This document shows positions 11,616 through 21,827 of a stretch of DNA of 64,000 nt, one piece after another. The stretch spans positions 225,050 through 289,049 of the forward strand of contig VZQC01009545.1 in the NCBI GenBank assembly GCA_009823505.1, given 5' to 3'. The DNA comes from Rhizomys pruinosus (Eukaryota; Chordata; Mammalia; Rodentia; Spalacidae). The notes beneath the pieces are model-generated. The model ran no database searches. It was not told where the DNA came from and saw only the letters and a program-made list of their open reading frames with translations. Position numbers and translations under genes: made by a program. Every line of letters starts with the position of its first letter. Position 1 is the stretch's first letter.

Positions 11616-13139
11616 AAACAGAAGAGTGAAACAACCAGGAAATGTGGGACACTATGAAAAGACCAAACCTCCTCATCATAAGAATAAGGGAGGAGAGGAA
11701 TCCCAAGAGAATTGTATTGATCAGATCTTCAACAGAATAATAGATGAAAATTTCCCCAAACTGAAAATAGACAAACCCATACAAATACAAGAAGCACATA
11801 GAACACCAAATAGATAAGACCAGAAAAGAAATTCCCCACACCATATCATAGTTAAAACACTAGATGCTCAATACAAAGACAAAATACTGAAAGCCACAAG
11901 AGAAAAACAACAAGTTACATATAAGGGGAAACCCATCAGAATTACAGCTGACTTCTCAATGCAAGTGATGAAATCAAGAAGGATATGGATCAAAGTATTC
12001 CCAGTGAAATGACTTTAGATGCCAACCCAGATTACTACACCCAGAAAAAATGTCAATTATGGTTGAAGGAGAAAGAAGAATCTTTCATGACATAAACAAA
12101 ATGAAAGAACACATGTCAAATAAACCAATGTTTCTGAAAATAATTGAAATAATAAAACAGGAAAGGGACTGCTATCATTATGCAAAGCAAGAGAGAAATT
12201 AACAAAAACATAACAGTAAATAAATACATAGATGAATAATTCAAATGAAAAATTGAAAGGTAACAACACACATCTCTCAATAGTAACCTTAAATATTAAT
12301 GGTCTAAACTCCCCAATCAAAAGACATAAACTGGGAGAATGGATAAGGAAACAGAATCCATCTATATGCTGCCTACAAGAAACCCATCTCACCCTCAAGG
12401 ACAGACACCACCTTATAGTAAAAGGATGGAAAACATATTCCAAGCAAATGGTACCAAAAAAACAAGCAGGAGTTGGTATTCTAATATCAGACAAAATAGA
12501 TCTCAGAGTAAAATTAATCAGAAAAGAAAAGAGGGCCATTATGTCATTATCAACAGAACAATTATCCAGGAAAATTTCACATTCTTGAAAGTTTATGCAC
12601 CAAACTCTGGTGCACAAAACTTTATAATCACAATTCTTCAAGACCTCAAGACACAGATTAATCACAGCACACTAACAGTGGGGGACTTCAATACCCCACT
12701 GAGTGCCTTGGATAGATCAACTGGACAAAAATTAAACACAGAGACATCAGAAGTAAACAATACAACACACCAAATGGACCTCACAGATGCAGACAGAATA
12801 TTCCACCCAAACACTAGAGAATATACTCCCTACTCAGAGACCCATGGAACATTCTCCAAAATAAACCACATACTGGGACACAAAGGAAATATAAAAAAAT
12901 AGAAAAGGATTGAAATTATTTCAGGCATTCTGTCAGACCACAGTGCAATAAAGCTCAACATTAACACCAGGATAAGCCCTACTACCTATAAGAACACAAG
13001 GAGATTAAACGACACAATCCTGAATAATGAGTGGGTCAGGGAAGGAATAAAGAATGACGTAAAAACATTCCTGGAACTAAACAAAAATGACAATATAACA
13101 CACACACAAAAACCTGTGGGATACATTAAAGTCAGTCTT

Positions 13140-13381
13140 TTTTATTAATTTTATTTATTTCTGTACGTGTATGAATGTACTGTCTGCATGCAAGTTTGTG
13201 CACCCGTGTCATGCAATGCCACGGAGGTCAGAAGAAGGTGTTGGATTCCCTGGGAACTGGAGTTCTCCTGGAACTGGAGTTTCAGATGGTTCTCTGCCAC
13301 CATGTGGGTGCTGGGGATTGAACCCGGGTCCTCTGTAAGAGCGGTCGGTGCTCTTAACTGCTAGCCCATCTCCCCAGCCCC
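13140..13381 (-). mobile_element. Young B2-type SINE in L1 ORF2, antisense
   Basis: A perfect 12-bp TSD, AAAGTCAGTCTT, lies at 13128-13139 and 13382-13393. The antisense body runs from a T-rich tail to CCATCTCCCCAGCCCC and has the paired 17-bp units of the young subfamily. Confidence 0.95.
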
Positions 13382-13862
13382 AAAGTCAGTCTTAAGAGGG
13401 AAATTTATAGCCCTAAGTGCCCACATTAAAAAAAGAGAGTGCACCAATAAATGATCTAACACTGCAGCTAAGAACACTTGAGAGACAACAACAAATGAAC
13501 CCTAAACCCAACAGACAGGAAGAAATAAAAATTAGAGCAGAAATCAATGAAATAGAAACAAAGAAGATAAAAAAAATCAATGAATCAAAAAGCTGGTTCT
13601 TTGAAAATATAAAGTTTCTATGTCCATTAGTCACTTCAAGAAGGCAGTTTTACCGATTTTACAAGAGAATACCTCTATAACAGCTGGCTCCAATCTACAG
13701 CTGGAGAACAACCTCATCATCATCATATTTCTCCTTATTCTATGGGGGGGGGTTAAGAAAGTCTCTTGTATTAAAACCTTTGCAGCACCTAGAAGATAAG
13801 CTTCATTAGATCGTTGTTACAAGTAGGATCCAGAGAGGAGCCTGATGACTGGTAGCAATCTA

Positions 13863-13880
13863 GGGGGGGGGGGGGGGGGG
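13863..13880. repeat. G18 homopolymer
   Basis: Eighteen consecutive G residues lie in the unidentified insert. The length may be unreliable in sequencing. Confidence 0.9.
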
Positions 13881-14489
13881 AACATTTTCCCTTCAAATGA
13901 CCTCAGAGGATTCCAATCCTTCTGCCTTCACTTTCTGGTTTATCCGTACTCACTATGCAAAGCCGCATTTTCTGTTCTCAGCCATTAAGTTGGTGAAACC
14001 ATACCAATTTTCGTAATTTAAATTTGTTCCGATATTTTAGTTTTAAGATTTGGATTGCAAGTTTTTTTTTGACAAAATGGTTTCATGTCTATCTATATCC
14101 CCCTTTTTTTAATTTAGGTGTTTTATTTTATGACCCATGAGTCTCACAAAAAGCAAATGTATACCTATCGGGTGAAGTCAAGGCACAGATTTCATCAAGT
14201 TCACCCATGCGTGTTTTTGTTACTGTATGTGATTAAGCTTGGGAAACCAAACTTTATTTTTTAAATAAAATCTCCTATAGGGTGGAAGAGATGTGCTTGA
14301 CAGGTGATACTATAGAGACAGCCAAATTTATAGAGAACATTTGTTTATACCCAATCCCAAAGTAATTGTTATACAGCTTTTATTAAAGCTAATGTGGACA
14401 ACAGCAATTTATATCTCAACTATTAACTCAGATGGCATTACCTTTTTTATCAGAACCTTTAAACCATGTTGTTTAATATCACATATTTG

Positions 14490-14590
14490 GGCTNGGGGCG
14501 GGGTGAAGGGAAGGGAATATATGCCTGAACTGAATTGGAAAATGATGTATGAAATACACAAAGCATCAATAAAAAAAATAAAATAAAATA
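14490..14590 (+). mobile_element. Short L1 3' tail
   Basis: A G-rich tract leads to GCCTGAACTGAATTGGAAAA, then CAAAGCATCAATAAAA and an A-rich tail. This is the same ending as the L1s at 11500-11615 and 17480-17552. One undetermined base (N) sits at 14494, at its left edge. Confidence 0.75.
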
Positions 14591-16970
14591 AATTAGAAAT
14601 AGTTATTATCAAAAAGTACTTGATAACCTTTTTAAAGTCTAAATTTTTGTAATGCTATTGGAAAATGTATCAAGAATATTAAAATTCCTCTGTACTTTGA
14701 AAATAAAAAAAAAAATAGACAGACCTCTAGCCCAGTTAATCAAAAGTAAGAAAGAGCAACTTCAAATCAATAGCTTTTGTGATGAAAGGGGAAACATTAC
14801 AACGAATAAAGAAAAGATGCAGACAATCATATGAGAATACTTCAAAAACCTAAACTCTACTAAATATGAAAACTTAAGAGAAATGGATGAATATCTGAAA
14901 TTCTGGGATTCACCAAATCTTAACCAAGAAGAGATTGACAGCTTAAACAGACGATTAATACTTGAGGAAACTGAAGATGTAATAAAAAACTCCCAACTAA
15001 AAAAGCCCAGGCCCAGATGGTTTCACAGAAGAATTTCACAAAGCATTTAAAGAGGTCTCACAACCATTACTTCTCAACCTTTTCAGAAGGATACGAACAG
15101 AGGGAAATATCCCAAAACCCTTATATGAAGCCAGTATCACTCTAATACCAAAACCAGGCAAAGACACAAAAAAGAGAACTATAGAACCATATTATTAATG
15201 AAAACAGATGCAAAAATTCTCAACAAAATACTTGCAAATCACATACAGACACACATCAAAAAGATCATTCATCATGACAAAGTTGGATTCATACCAGAGA
15301 TGTGGGGATGGTTCAACATACATAAATCAATAAATATAATAAAACACATAAGTGGACTGAAAGTCAAAAACCACAGTATCATCTCTGTATATGTAGAAAA
15401 AGCCTTCAACAAAATCCAGCATCCCTCCATGCTTAAAGTCATAGAGGGAATTGGACTGGAGGGACCATTCTTCAATGTAATCAATGCCATATACAAGAAA
15501 CTCACAGCCAACATCATCCTAAATGGAGAAAAGGTAGAACCATTCCCTTTAAAGGCAGGAACAAAGAGAGGCTGTCCACTATCACCACTCCTCTTCAATA
15601 TAGTGCTTGAAATGCTTGCTAAGGTAATAGGGAGAGAAAGCAAAATTAAAGAGGTTCTAATCGGAAAAGAGGAAAGAAAAGTATCTCTTTTAGCAGATGA
15701 TATGATAGTTTACCTAAAGGATGATAAAAACTCCACTGGAACACTCCTAGAAATAATTAAAAGTTTCAGTAAAGTGGCAGGATGAAAAATATACCTAGAA
15801 AAATCAGTAGCCTTTCTTTACACCAAGAATAAGCAACTGGAGAAGGAATATAAGGAGATGGTCCTAATCACAATAACCTCAAATAATGAAATACCTGGGA
15901 ATAAACCTAACCAAATACACTGAAGACCTCTACAACAACAACAACAAAACATTTAAAACCTTGAAGGAGATTGAAGATGACATCAAAAGTTGGAAAGACT
16001 TCCTATGCTCATGTATTGGAAAAAAAATAGTAAAAATGCCAATTCTACCCAAATTAATATACACATTCAATGCAATACAAACCAAAATCCCCAGGAGGTT
16101 TTTCACAGACTTGGAAAAAAATCTTTAAATTCATATGGAGAAGTCAAGAAAACCAAATAACTAAAGCAACCCTGAGTGAAAAGTGCAATACAGGGGGGGA
16201 TTACTTTACCAGACTTCAAGCTATATTACAGGGCTATAATCATAAAGACAGCCTGGTAATGGCACAAAAACAGACCCATTGACCAATGGAACAAAATTGA
16301 AGATCCAGACTTGACTTCATATAACTTCAGCCACCTCATATTTGACAAAGGGGCCAAAAAAATCTCAATGGAGGAAAGATAGCATCTTGAGCAAATGGTG
16401 TTAGCAAAACTGGATTATCAGTTATAGAAGAAAAAATTAAACCCCTACATCTCACCCTGTACAAAAATAAATTCGAAGTTAATCAAAATCTTAACCTGAA
16501 AATCAAAACCCGGAAGGTGATAGAAGAAAAGGTTGGCAGTAGCCTACAAGTCTTAGGTGCAGGAAACGTCTTTCTAAATCAAACAGCTGTTGCACAGAAA
16601 ATAAGGACAACAGCTGACAAGTGGGACCTCATCAAAGACAAAAGCTTTTGTACAGCTAAATAAACAATCAAGGAAGTGAAGAGAAAAGACACAGAGTGGG
16701 AGGAAACCTTCTCCACTGATACATCTGACAGAGCATTAACATCCAGAATATATACACTACTTATAAAACAAAGAAAATAACCTATTTAAAAGATGGCATA
16801 AAGAGCTGAACAGAAACTTCACCAGTAAAGAAGTAAAGATGGCTGAGAAACATCTTAAAAAGTGTTCAACATCACTAATAATTAAGAAAATGCAAATTAA
16901 AACTACATTAAAGTGTCATCTCACTCCAATAAGACTAGCCAAGATCAAGAAAACAAAAGACATACGAAAT

Positions 16971-17552
16971 GCCCCTCAACAGACGAGTGGATGACAAAAA
17001 TGTGGTACATCTACACAATGGAGTACTATTCAGCCATAAAGAAAGATGGCATTATGAACTTTGCAGGTAAATGGATGGAACTCGAAGCCATTATGCTGAG
17101 TGAAGTATCACAGTCCCAGAAAGACAGAGAATGGTTTCCCTCATTTGTGGATGTTAACCTTAAATCCCCCAGATGAAAGGCAATCTGAACTATATTATGG
17201 TCATATTTCTGTTTATCTGAAAGCAACTACGTTGTTATAATGTGAATCTCTCAACGGGCACCAGAATCCACCCACCAATTAATTTCAGATTCTGTAATTA
17301 CTGTATATGGGCTGAGATTAGGTATCCATATTTTAAAGTAATATAAAATTAATGGAGGACAATATGAATTCCTAAACAGGAAAAAAAAAAAAGACTGAGA
17401 GAAAGATGCAGGACAGTTATGGCAGAATGCGTGATCTGGGATGGGGTGGAGTGGGGTGGGATGGGGAGATGGGAAAGGGTAATATGCCTGAACTGAATTG
17501 AAAAATGATGTATGAAATACACAAAACATCAATAAAAATAAATTAAAAAAAA
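16971..17552 (+). mobile_element. 5'-truncated L1 nested in L1 copy C
   Basis: It starts at CCCCTCAACAGACGAG in the last part of ORF2 (TKMWYIYTMEYYSAIKKDG) and ends in a 3'UTR with repeated GGGGTGG and an A-tail. The flanks AAAAGACATACGAAAT (16955-16970) and AAAAGACACCAAATAC (17553-17568) form an imperfect TSD. The host ORF2 continues across them in register, which proves nesting. Confidence 0.85.
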
Positions 17553-18215
17553 AAAAGACACCAAATACTGGAGAGGTTTCCGAGAAAGGGGAACACACAT
17601 CCACTGCTGGTGGGAATGTAAACTCATACACCCACTGTGGAAAGAAGTGTGGAGAACCCTTAAATGACTCAAAATGAGCCTACCACCTGACCCAGTCATA
17701 CCACTCTTGCGTATATACCCACAAGTCACATCTTACCTCAAAGATACATGCACAGCTATGTTTATTGAAGCTCTCTTCACAATAACGAAGAACTGGAAAC
17801 AACCCCAATGTCCCTCAACTGATGACTGGATAACAAAATTTGGTACATCTACACAATGGAGTTTTATTCATTTTTAATGAAAGATGACATTATGATCTTT
17901 TCAGGTAAATGGATGGAACTCGATGCCATTATGCTAAGTGAAGTAACACAGTCCCAGAAAAACCTTTTTTGAATGGTTTCCCTCATTTGTGGATGCTAAC
18001 ACCAAATCCCCAGATGAAAGGCAAGTTGAAAAACATTATTGTTATATTTCTGTTTATCTGAAAGCAACTGTGTTGTTATAATGTAAATAATTAAGCGGCT
18101 CTAGAATTGAACTACCTCTTATATTCACACATTGTAATTACCATATATGTGTGGAAGGTATGTATTCATATTATATAGTACTATAAAATTAAAGGGAAAA
18201 ATGTGAATCTCAAAA

Positions 18216-18495
18216 CATATTAAGAATTAACATACAGTTCATTCTCAGAGGTCATAATTTTGATATATATATGTGTTGTTTATATGGGTGTAACTTGGAG
18301 TAATACAAAATCGATGGAACAAGAAAAGTATTGATAGATTTATAGAATAATTTCAGTATAATCCCTGAGTTATTGAAATATAATAATGTATAGTTTATAT
18401 TGTAAACGTATTGTAAAATTTATATTAAATTCTTATAGAACCTTCAAAAATTAATTATAGTGCATATGACTGCATAAATATAATTGAGGATTTGT
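18216..18495. other. AT-rich unassigned DNA
   Basis: It lies between the end of L1 copy C and a large foldback. No element recognised. Confidence 0.35.
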
Positions 18496-19029
18496 TAGAC
18501 CAGGCTTCCCTTTTTGAAGCTTCAATAGACTTTCCTCTGAAGACTGGACACTGGCTGAAGTCCCATTAGTTGATCTCCAAGACCTCCATGCACAGAAAGC
18601 CTGGTGTTTCACATTTGCAGGACATTTCAAGAGATGCCCCCATGCATAGTCCCCTTGGCCTTAGTTGACCTTTGAGTGCAAGGAACAAAGTTATCCCTTA
18701 AGTCCCTTGGTCAAAATGGTATGGACATTAAGTATGCTCGTTAAGCATCCAGAAAGGCTAAGTTACACCAGCCTGACACTTAACAACCATACTTAATGCC
18801 CACACCAGCTCGGCCGAGGGTCTTAAGGAATAACTTTGTTTCTTGCCCTCAGAGGTCAACTAAGTCCCAGGGGACTATGCACGGGGCATCTCTTGAAATG
18901 TCCTGCAAATGTGAGTCACCAGGCTTCCTCTCCACGGAGGTCTTTGAGATCCACTAACGGGACTTCAGCCAGTGTCCAGTCTATAAAGAGGAAAATCTGC
19001 TCATGTTTCAAAAAGGGAAGCCTGGTCTA
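18496..19029. repeat. 534-bp foldback (near-perfect palindrome)
   Basis: The left arm (18496 to about 18752) and right arm (about 18773-19029) are reverse complements with scattered substitutions and small indels. The ends are TAGACCAGGCTTCCCTTTTT and its inverse. Shared landmarks include GGACACTGGCTGAAGTCCC, GCAGGACATTTCAAGAGATG and GCATTAAGTATG with their inverses. The unpaired centre is only about 20 bp, near 18762. It contains no transposase-like coding sequence and no clear TSD. It could be a miniature foldback transposon or a local inverted duplication. Confidence 0.9.
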
Positions 19030-19304
19030 TCAAGACCTGACTTTGTCCTTAAGTGGATGGAACTGGTAAATGAAAAGCCAAAAGGATCCAGGGGCTCCCT
19101 CCCTACTGAAAAGCAAACTCAGTACCAGATCCTCAATTAACCTTGAGAAAAACAAAAAAAAAACCTTGGTTAATCTGGGCTAACTGCGTGGCTTTAAACA
19201 TCCAAAAGGAAAGTATATCCAGAAATAAGTAGTTAGTAAGGCTTGAGAAATTGTACTTCAGCTATAAAACTTGAGATCTTAGTAAAAAGACAAAAAGAAT
19301 AACA

Positions 19305-19305
<1 letters not shown>

Positions 19306-19343
<38 letters not shown>
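19306..19343. repeat. (AAT)n microsatellite
   Basis: About twelve uninterrupted TAA/AAT units. Confidence 0.95.
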
Positions 19344-19397
19344 GAAGAAAAACTTCTTACATTTTCCAGAGACATAAAGTCTTCAGAACGGACATTC

Positions 19398-19742
19398 AGT
19401 ATTATGGGATGAATGAGAAGTGTTCCCCATAGGCTCAGGTCCTCAGTTGTGTGGCACTGTTTGGAAAGTTTATGAAACCTTCAGGAGATGGAGACTTTCT
19501 GGAGAAGTCTGACATTGGGAAATGCTTTGAGATTTTATAGCCTATCCCTACCTTCTCTGGCACTTCTTGCTCTCTCTGTGCTTTTAGTCTGCTCAAGCAA
19601 TATGAAAGACTAGTATTGTACTTCTGTCACCATGTCTGTTTTACCATGATGAATTGTAAAACTAAAATATTAAAATGTTTTCTCTCTTAAGCTGCTTTTC
19701 TTTGGGCATTTTATTACCCATAATAAATGAGACTACTAAAAC
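19398..19742 (+). mobile_element. URR1-like hAT repeat
   Basis: GATGAATGAGAAGTGTTCCC, CATAGGCTCAGG, GGCACTGTTTGGAAAG and a late TAAGCTGCTTTTCTTTGGGC occur in the order I recall for the rodent URR1 non-autonomous hAT family. It is diverged and has no coding capacity. Confidence 0.6.
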
Positions 19743-19786
19743 CGGCATAAAACATGATCTATAGTCTACCGTCAACCAAGAGCACT

Positions 19787-20085
19787 TTCTTTTTTTTTTT
19801 TTTCAAAGCCAATTTTTATTGAACGTTTGTGCATTTCATACAAAATTTCCAATCAAATCTAGATCCTTGTCCCTTTCCTTACCTCCCACCCCACCAGAGC
19901 TCATGCATTCTGCCGAACATGTTTTTCATCTTTCTCTCAGTCTCTTTTAAAATTTTCCATGCAGAAGTTTACTGTTTTCAGCAGAAGTCCACCGTTTCAG
20001 TCAGTTCTTTGACCCAGTCTTCTTGTTGTTGGTGGTGTTGTTATTCCCACCAATTTGCATCACTCCATTATATGCATGCCACATA
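19787..20085 (-). mobile_element. L1 3' end, antisense
   Basis: A T-run at 19787-19803 (the A-tail) is followed by the inverse of an L1 3'UTR with CCCACCCCACCAGAGCTCATG and GTTGTTGGTGGTG. It is the same lineage as 1678-1990 and 20610-20928. Confidence 0.85.
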
Positions 20086-20225
20086 TATCATAGATTTTAG
20101 CATCTTCAGCTTATGATTTTTAAGGGCACTTTTTTGTCTCAAATTCTAGTGAAAATTTTCAATTCTTTTGGGATTTTAGGGTTAGAAGCAAGGGCATCAC
20201 ACATGTTAGACAAGTACCCTAACAC

Positions 20226-20523
20226 TGAGTTGGAGAGATGACTTTGTCAGTAAAGTGATTCCAAGTGTCCACTGAAATAATGGTATGTGTCTGTAACTCC
20301 AGAGCTGGGGAGACAGAGATGGACTAATCCCCAGAGATCCCTAGCCAGCCAGTCTAACTGTATTAATTAACTTCAGGTTCAGTAAAAAACTTTGTCTCCA
20401 AAACTAAATGGAGAGTAACTGAGGAAAACAATCAGGATTGACCTCTGGCCTCCTCATGCAAATGCACACTAATGCAAGCATACCTGCATGTACACATATG
20501 CTCACCCCTCATGCAAACATACT
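20226..20523 (+). mobile_element. B4/RSINE1-type SINE
   Basis: The sequence has a tRNA-like head (GAGTTGGAGAGATGAC), a B1-like middle (GGGGAGACAGAG..CCCCAGAGATCCCTAGCCAGCC), GACCTCTGGCCTCCTCATGC, and a CATGCACAC-type end. Confidence 0.75.
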
Positions 20524-20609
20524 AATGATGGGACACATATCTGTCGCCTTTCCTTTATTTTGGTAGTAATAAAATCATTTCTGACTTGAGATACTTTATG
20601 AAACTTTTT

Positions 20610-20928
20610 TCACATAAATTTATTTTTATTTTTTTAACAAATCTAGACCCGTGCCCCCCCCAATTCGCCCACCCCACCAGAACTCATGCATTCTGCCAAA
20701 TATGCTTTTCATCTCTTTCTCAGTCTTTCTCAATATTATCCATGAGGAAGTTGACTGTTTTGAGCAGAAGTTCACTGTTTCAGTCAGTTCTTCGATTCAG
20801 TCCTTTCTGTTGTTGTTGGTGGTGGTGGTGTTTCCAATATGCATCACTCCCAACTGCTTTGGACAAAAGCTCAGGGGGCCATACACAAGAAATACTTACA
20901 ACTAGGTAATTGGCACTAGCATCCACAG
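20610..20928 (-). mobile_element. L1 3' end with TSD, antisense
   Basis: A 5'-truncated L1 of about 320 bp. The 12-base sequence ATGAAACTTTTT at 20598-20609 and 20929-20940 is the TSD. Confidence 0.9.
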
Positions 20929-20969
20929 ATGAAACTTTTTAAAAAATTTCTCTTGGCCTTGGAGTTCTT

Positions 20970-21229
20970 TTTTTTTTAATTTTTTTTTAATTAATTTTTT
21001 ATTTATTTCTGTATGTGTATGAATGTACTGTCTGCATGCAAGTCTGTGCACCCGTGTCGTGCAATGCCGCGGAGGTCAGAAGAGGGTCTCGGATTCCCCT
21101 GGAACTGGAGTTCTCCTGGAATTGGAGTTTCAGACGGTTCTCGGCCGCCATGTGGGTGCTGGGGATCGAACCCGGGTCCTCTGTAAGAGCGGTCGGCGCT
21201 CTTAACCGCTAGGCCATCTCTCCAGCCCC
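20970..21229 (-). mobile_element. Young B2-type SINE with perfect TSD, antisense
   Basis: A perfect 15-bp TSD, GGCCTTGGAGTTCTT, lies at 20955-20969 and 21230-21244. CpGs in the tRNA-like head are retained (GCGGTCGGCGCTCTTAACCG), and both 17-bp units are present. This is one of the most recent insertions in the window. Confidence 0.97.
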
Positions 21230-21578
21230 GGCCTTGGAGTTCTTAGTCATCCTCCTTATCTGTCTGAAGAACACTGAGACTTCAGGCCTTTTCCCTTAAA
21301 TCCTTTCTGAGTTCCTAAGTGTTCTTTGATCTTTCCATTTGAAATAGAGTATTTATAACCTATATTATGTAATACAATATTTACACAATGTGTTGTATCA
21401 TTTGAACTTTTGTCATAACGTGTTTTAATTTCTACATTCAGATTGAGGTCAAGCTTTAGGTTTTGTTGAATATAATAAGTACCTTGTCAATATTTGTAGC
21501 TTGACATGAAGTTCTTCTAAATTATACTATAGAAGCACTTTGAAGTTAAGAAAAACTAAATGCTTAGAAATACCTGTC

Positions 21579-21814
21579 ATGGGGTTGGAAAGATGGCTCA
21601 GCAGTTAAGAGCACCAACTGATCTTGCAGAGGACCCGGGTTCAATTCCCAGCACCCACACAGTGGCTGAGAACCGTCTTTAACTCCAGTTCCAGGGGAAT
21701 CTGATGCTCTCTTCTGAGCTCCGAGGCATTGCACAACACGGGTGCACCAACCTACATGCAGACAGTACACTCATACAAAAAAATAATATATAATAAATAA
21801 AAATTTTTTTAAAA
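21579..21814 (+). mobile_element. B2-type SINE, older subfamily
   Basis: It is bounded by AGAAATACCTGTC (21566-21578) and AGAAATACCAGTC (21815-21827). It has only one copy of the 17-bp unit that is doubled in the young copies. Confidence 0.9.
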
Positions 21815-21827
21815 AGAAATACCAGTC

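Larger units (their letters stand above)
10191..12202 (+). pseudogene. L1 ORF1p pseudogene, split by an insertion
   Basis: The start codon at 10191 gives MEKQQYEKR followed by two stops. Long charged heptads of the coiled coil follow (10295-10800). The 10815-11615 insertion splits the gene. The RRM and C-terminal domains resume at 11629 with PPHHKN, IDQIFNRIIDENFPKLK and QEAHRTPNR motifs, and a stop falls in the next residues. The frame ends near 12202. This is the structural RNA-binding protein of L1, inactive here. The coiled-coil part has an unusually long run of repeated KNDKLK/KNNTLCK-type heptads. Confidence 0.8.
13610..14694. other. Unidentified ~1.1-kb insertion inside L1 ORF2
   Basis: L1 ORF2 sequence stops after CTTTGAAAATA (13599-13609) and resumes after the same 11 bases at 14695-14705, so this block is an insertion. 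It is not L1 apart from a short L1 tail at about 14490-14590. It contains an 18-base G run, an AAATAAAATC sequence near 14262 that resembles a polyadenylation signal, and no long reading frame. A frame entering from the left ends in QFYRFYKRIPL and then stops, which could be the end of a retrocopied gene. I do not recognise the source. There is no A-tail before the right-hand repeat. Confidence 0.6.
12232..18075 (+). pseudogene. L1 ORF2p (endonuclease/reverse transcriptase) pseudogene
   Basis: The start at 12232 opens the AP-like endonuclease, with INGLNSPIKRH, the catalytic QETHL, then after a frameshift GDFNTPLS, INHILGH and SDHSAIKL. The reverse transcriptase is best seen at 15198-15785: [27 protein letters not shown] and LADDMIVYL (usually FADD). 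A stop follows at the GYK-like site near 15784. The C-terminal region is split by another L1 at 16971-17552 and resumes at 17674 with VIPLLRIYPQ and TKNWKQPQCPSTD. A B2 and a ~1.1-kb unknown insert also lie within it. All catalytic blocks are recognisable, but the frame is broken many times. Confidence 0.85.
10135..18215 (+). mobile_element. L1 copy C, long host of nested insertions
   Basis: Once four later insertions are removed (10815-11615, 13140-13381, 13610-14694 and 16971-17552), the remaining ~5.4 kb reads continuously from just upstream of ORF1 through ORF2 into the 3'UTR. It breaks off in the 3'UTR near 18215, before the G-rich tract, and shows no A-tail. The sequence AATTAACA occurs at both edges (10127-10134 and 18225-18232), but it is too short to accept as a TSD with confidence. 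The element is dead: ORF1 and ORF2 both contain stops and frameshifts. Confidence 0.85.

Noticed and set aside
12057..12665. 202-codon minus-strand frame
   Set aside because: It is the antisense of the L1 ORF1/ORF2 junction. The plus strand has the conserved L1 motifs, and this frame has none.
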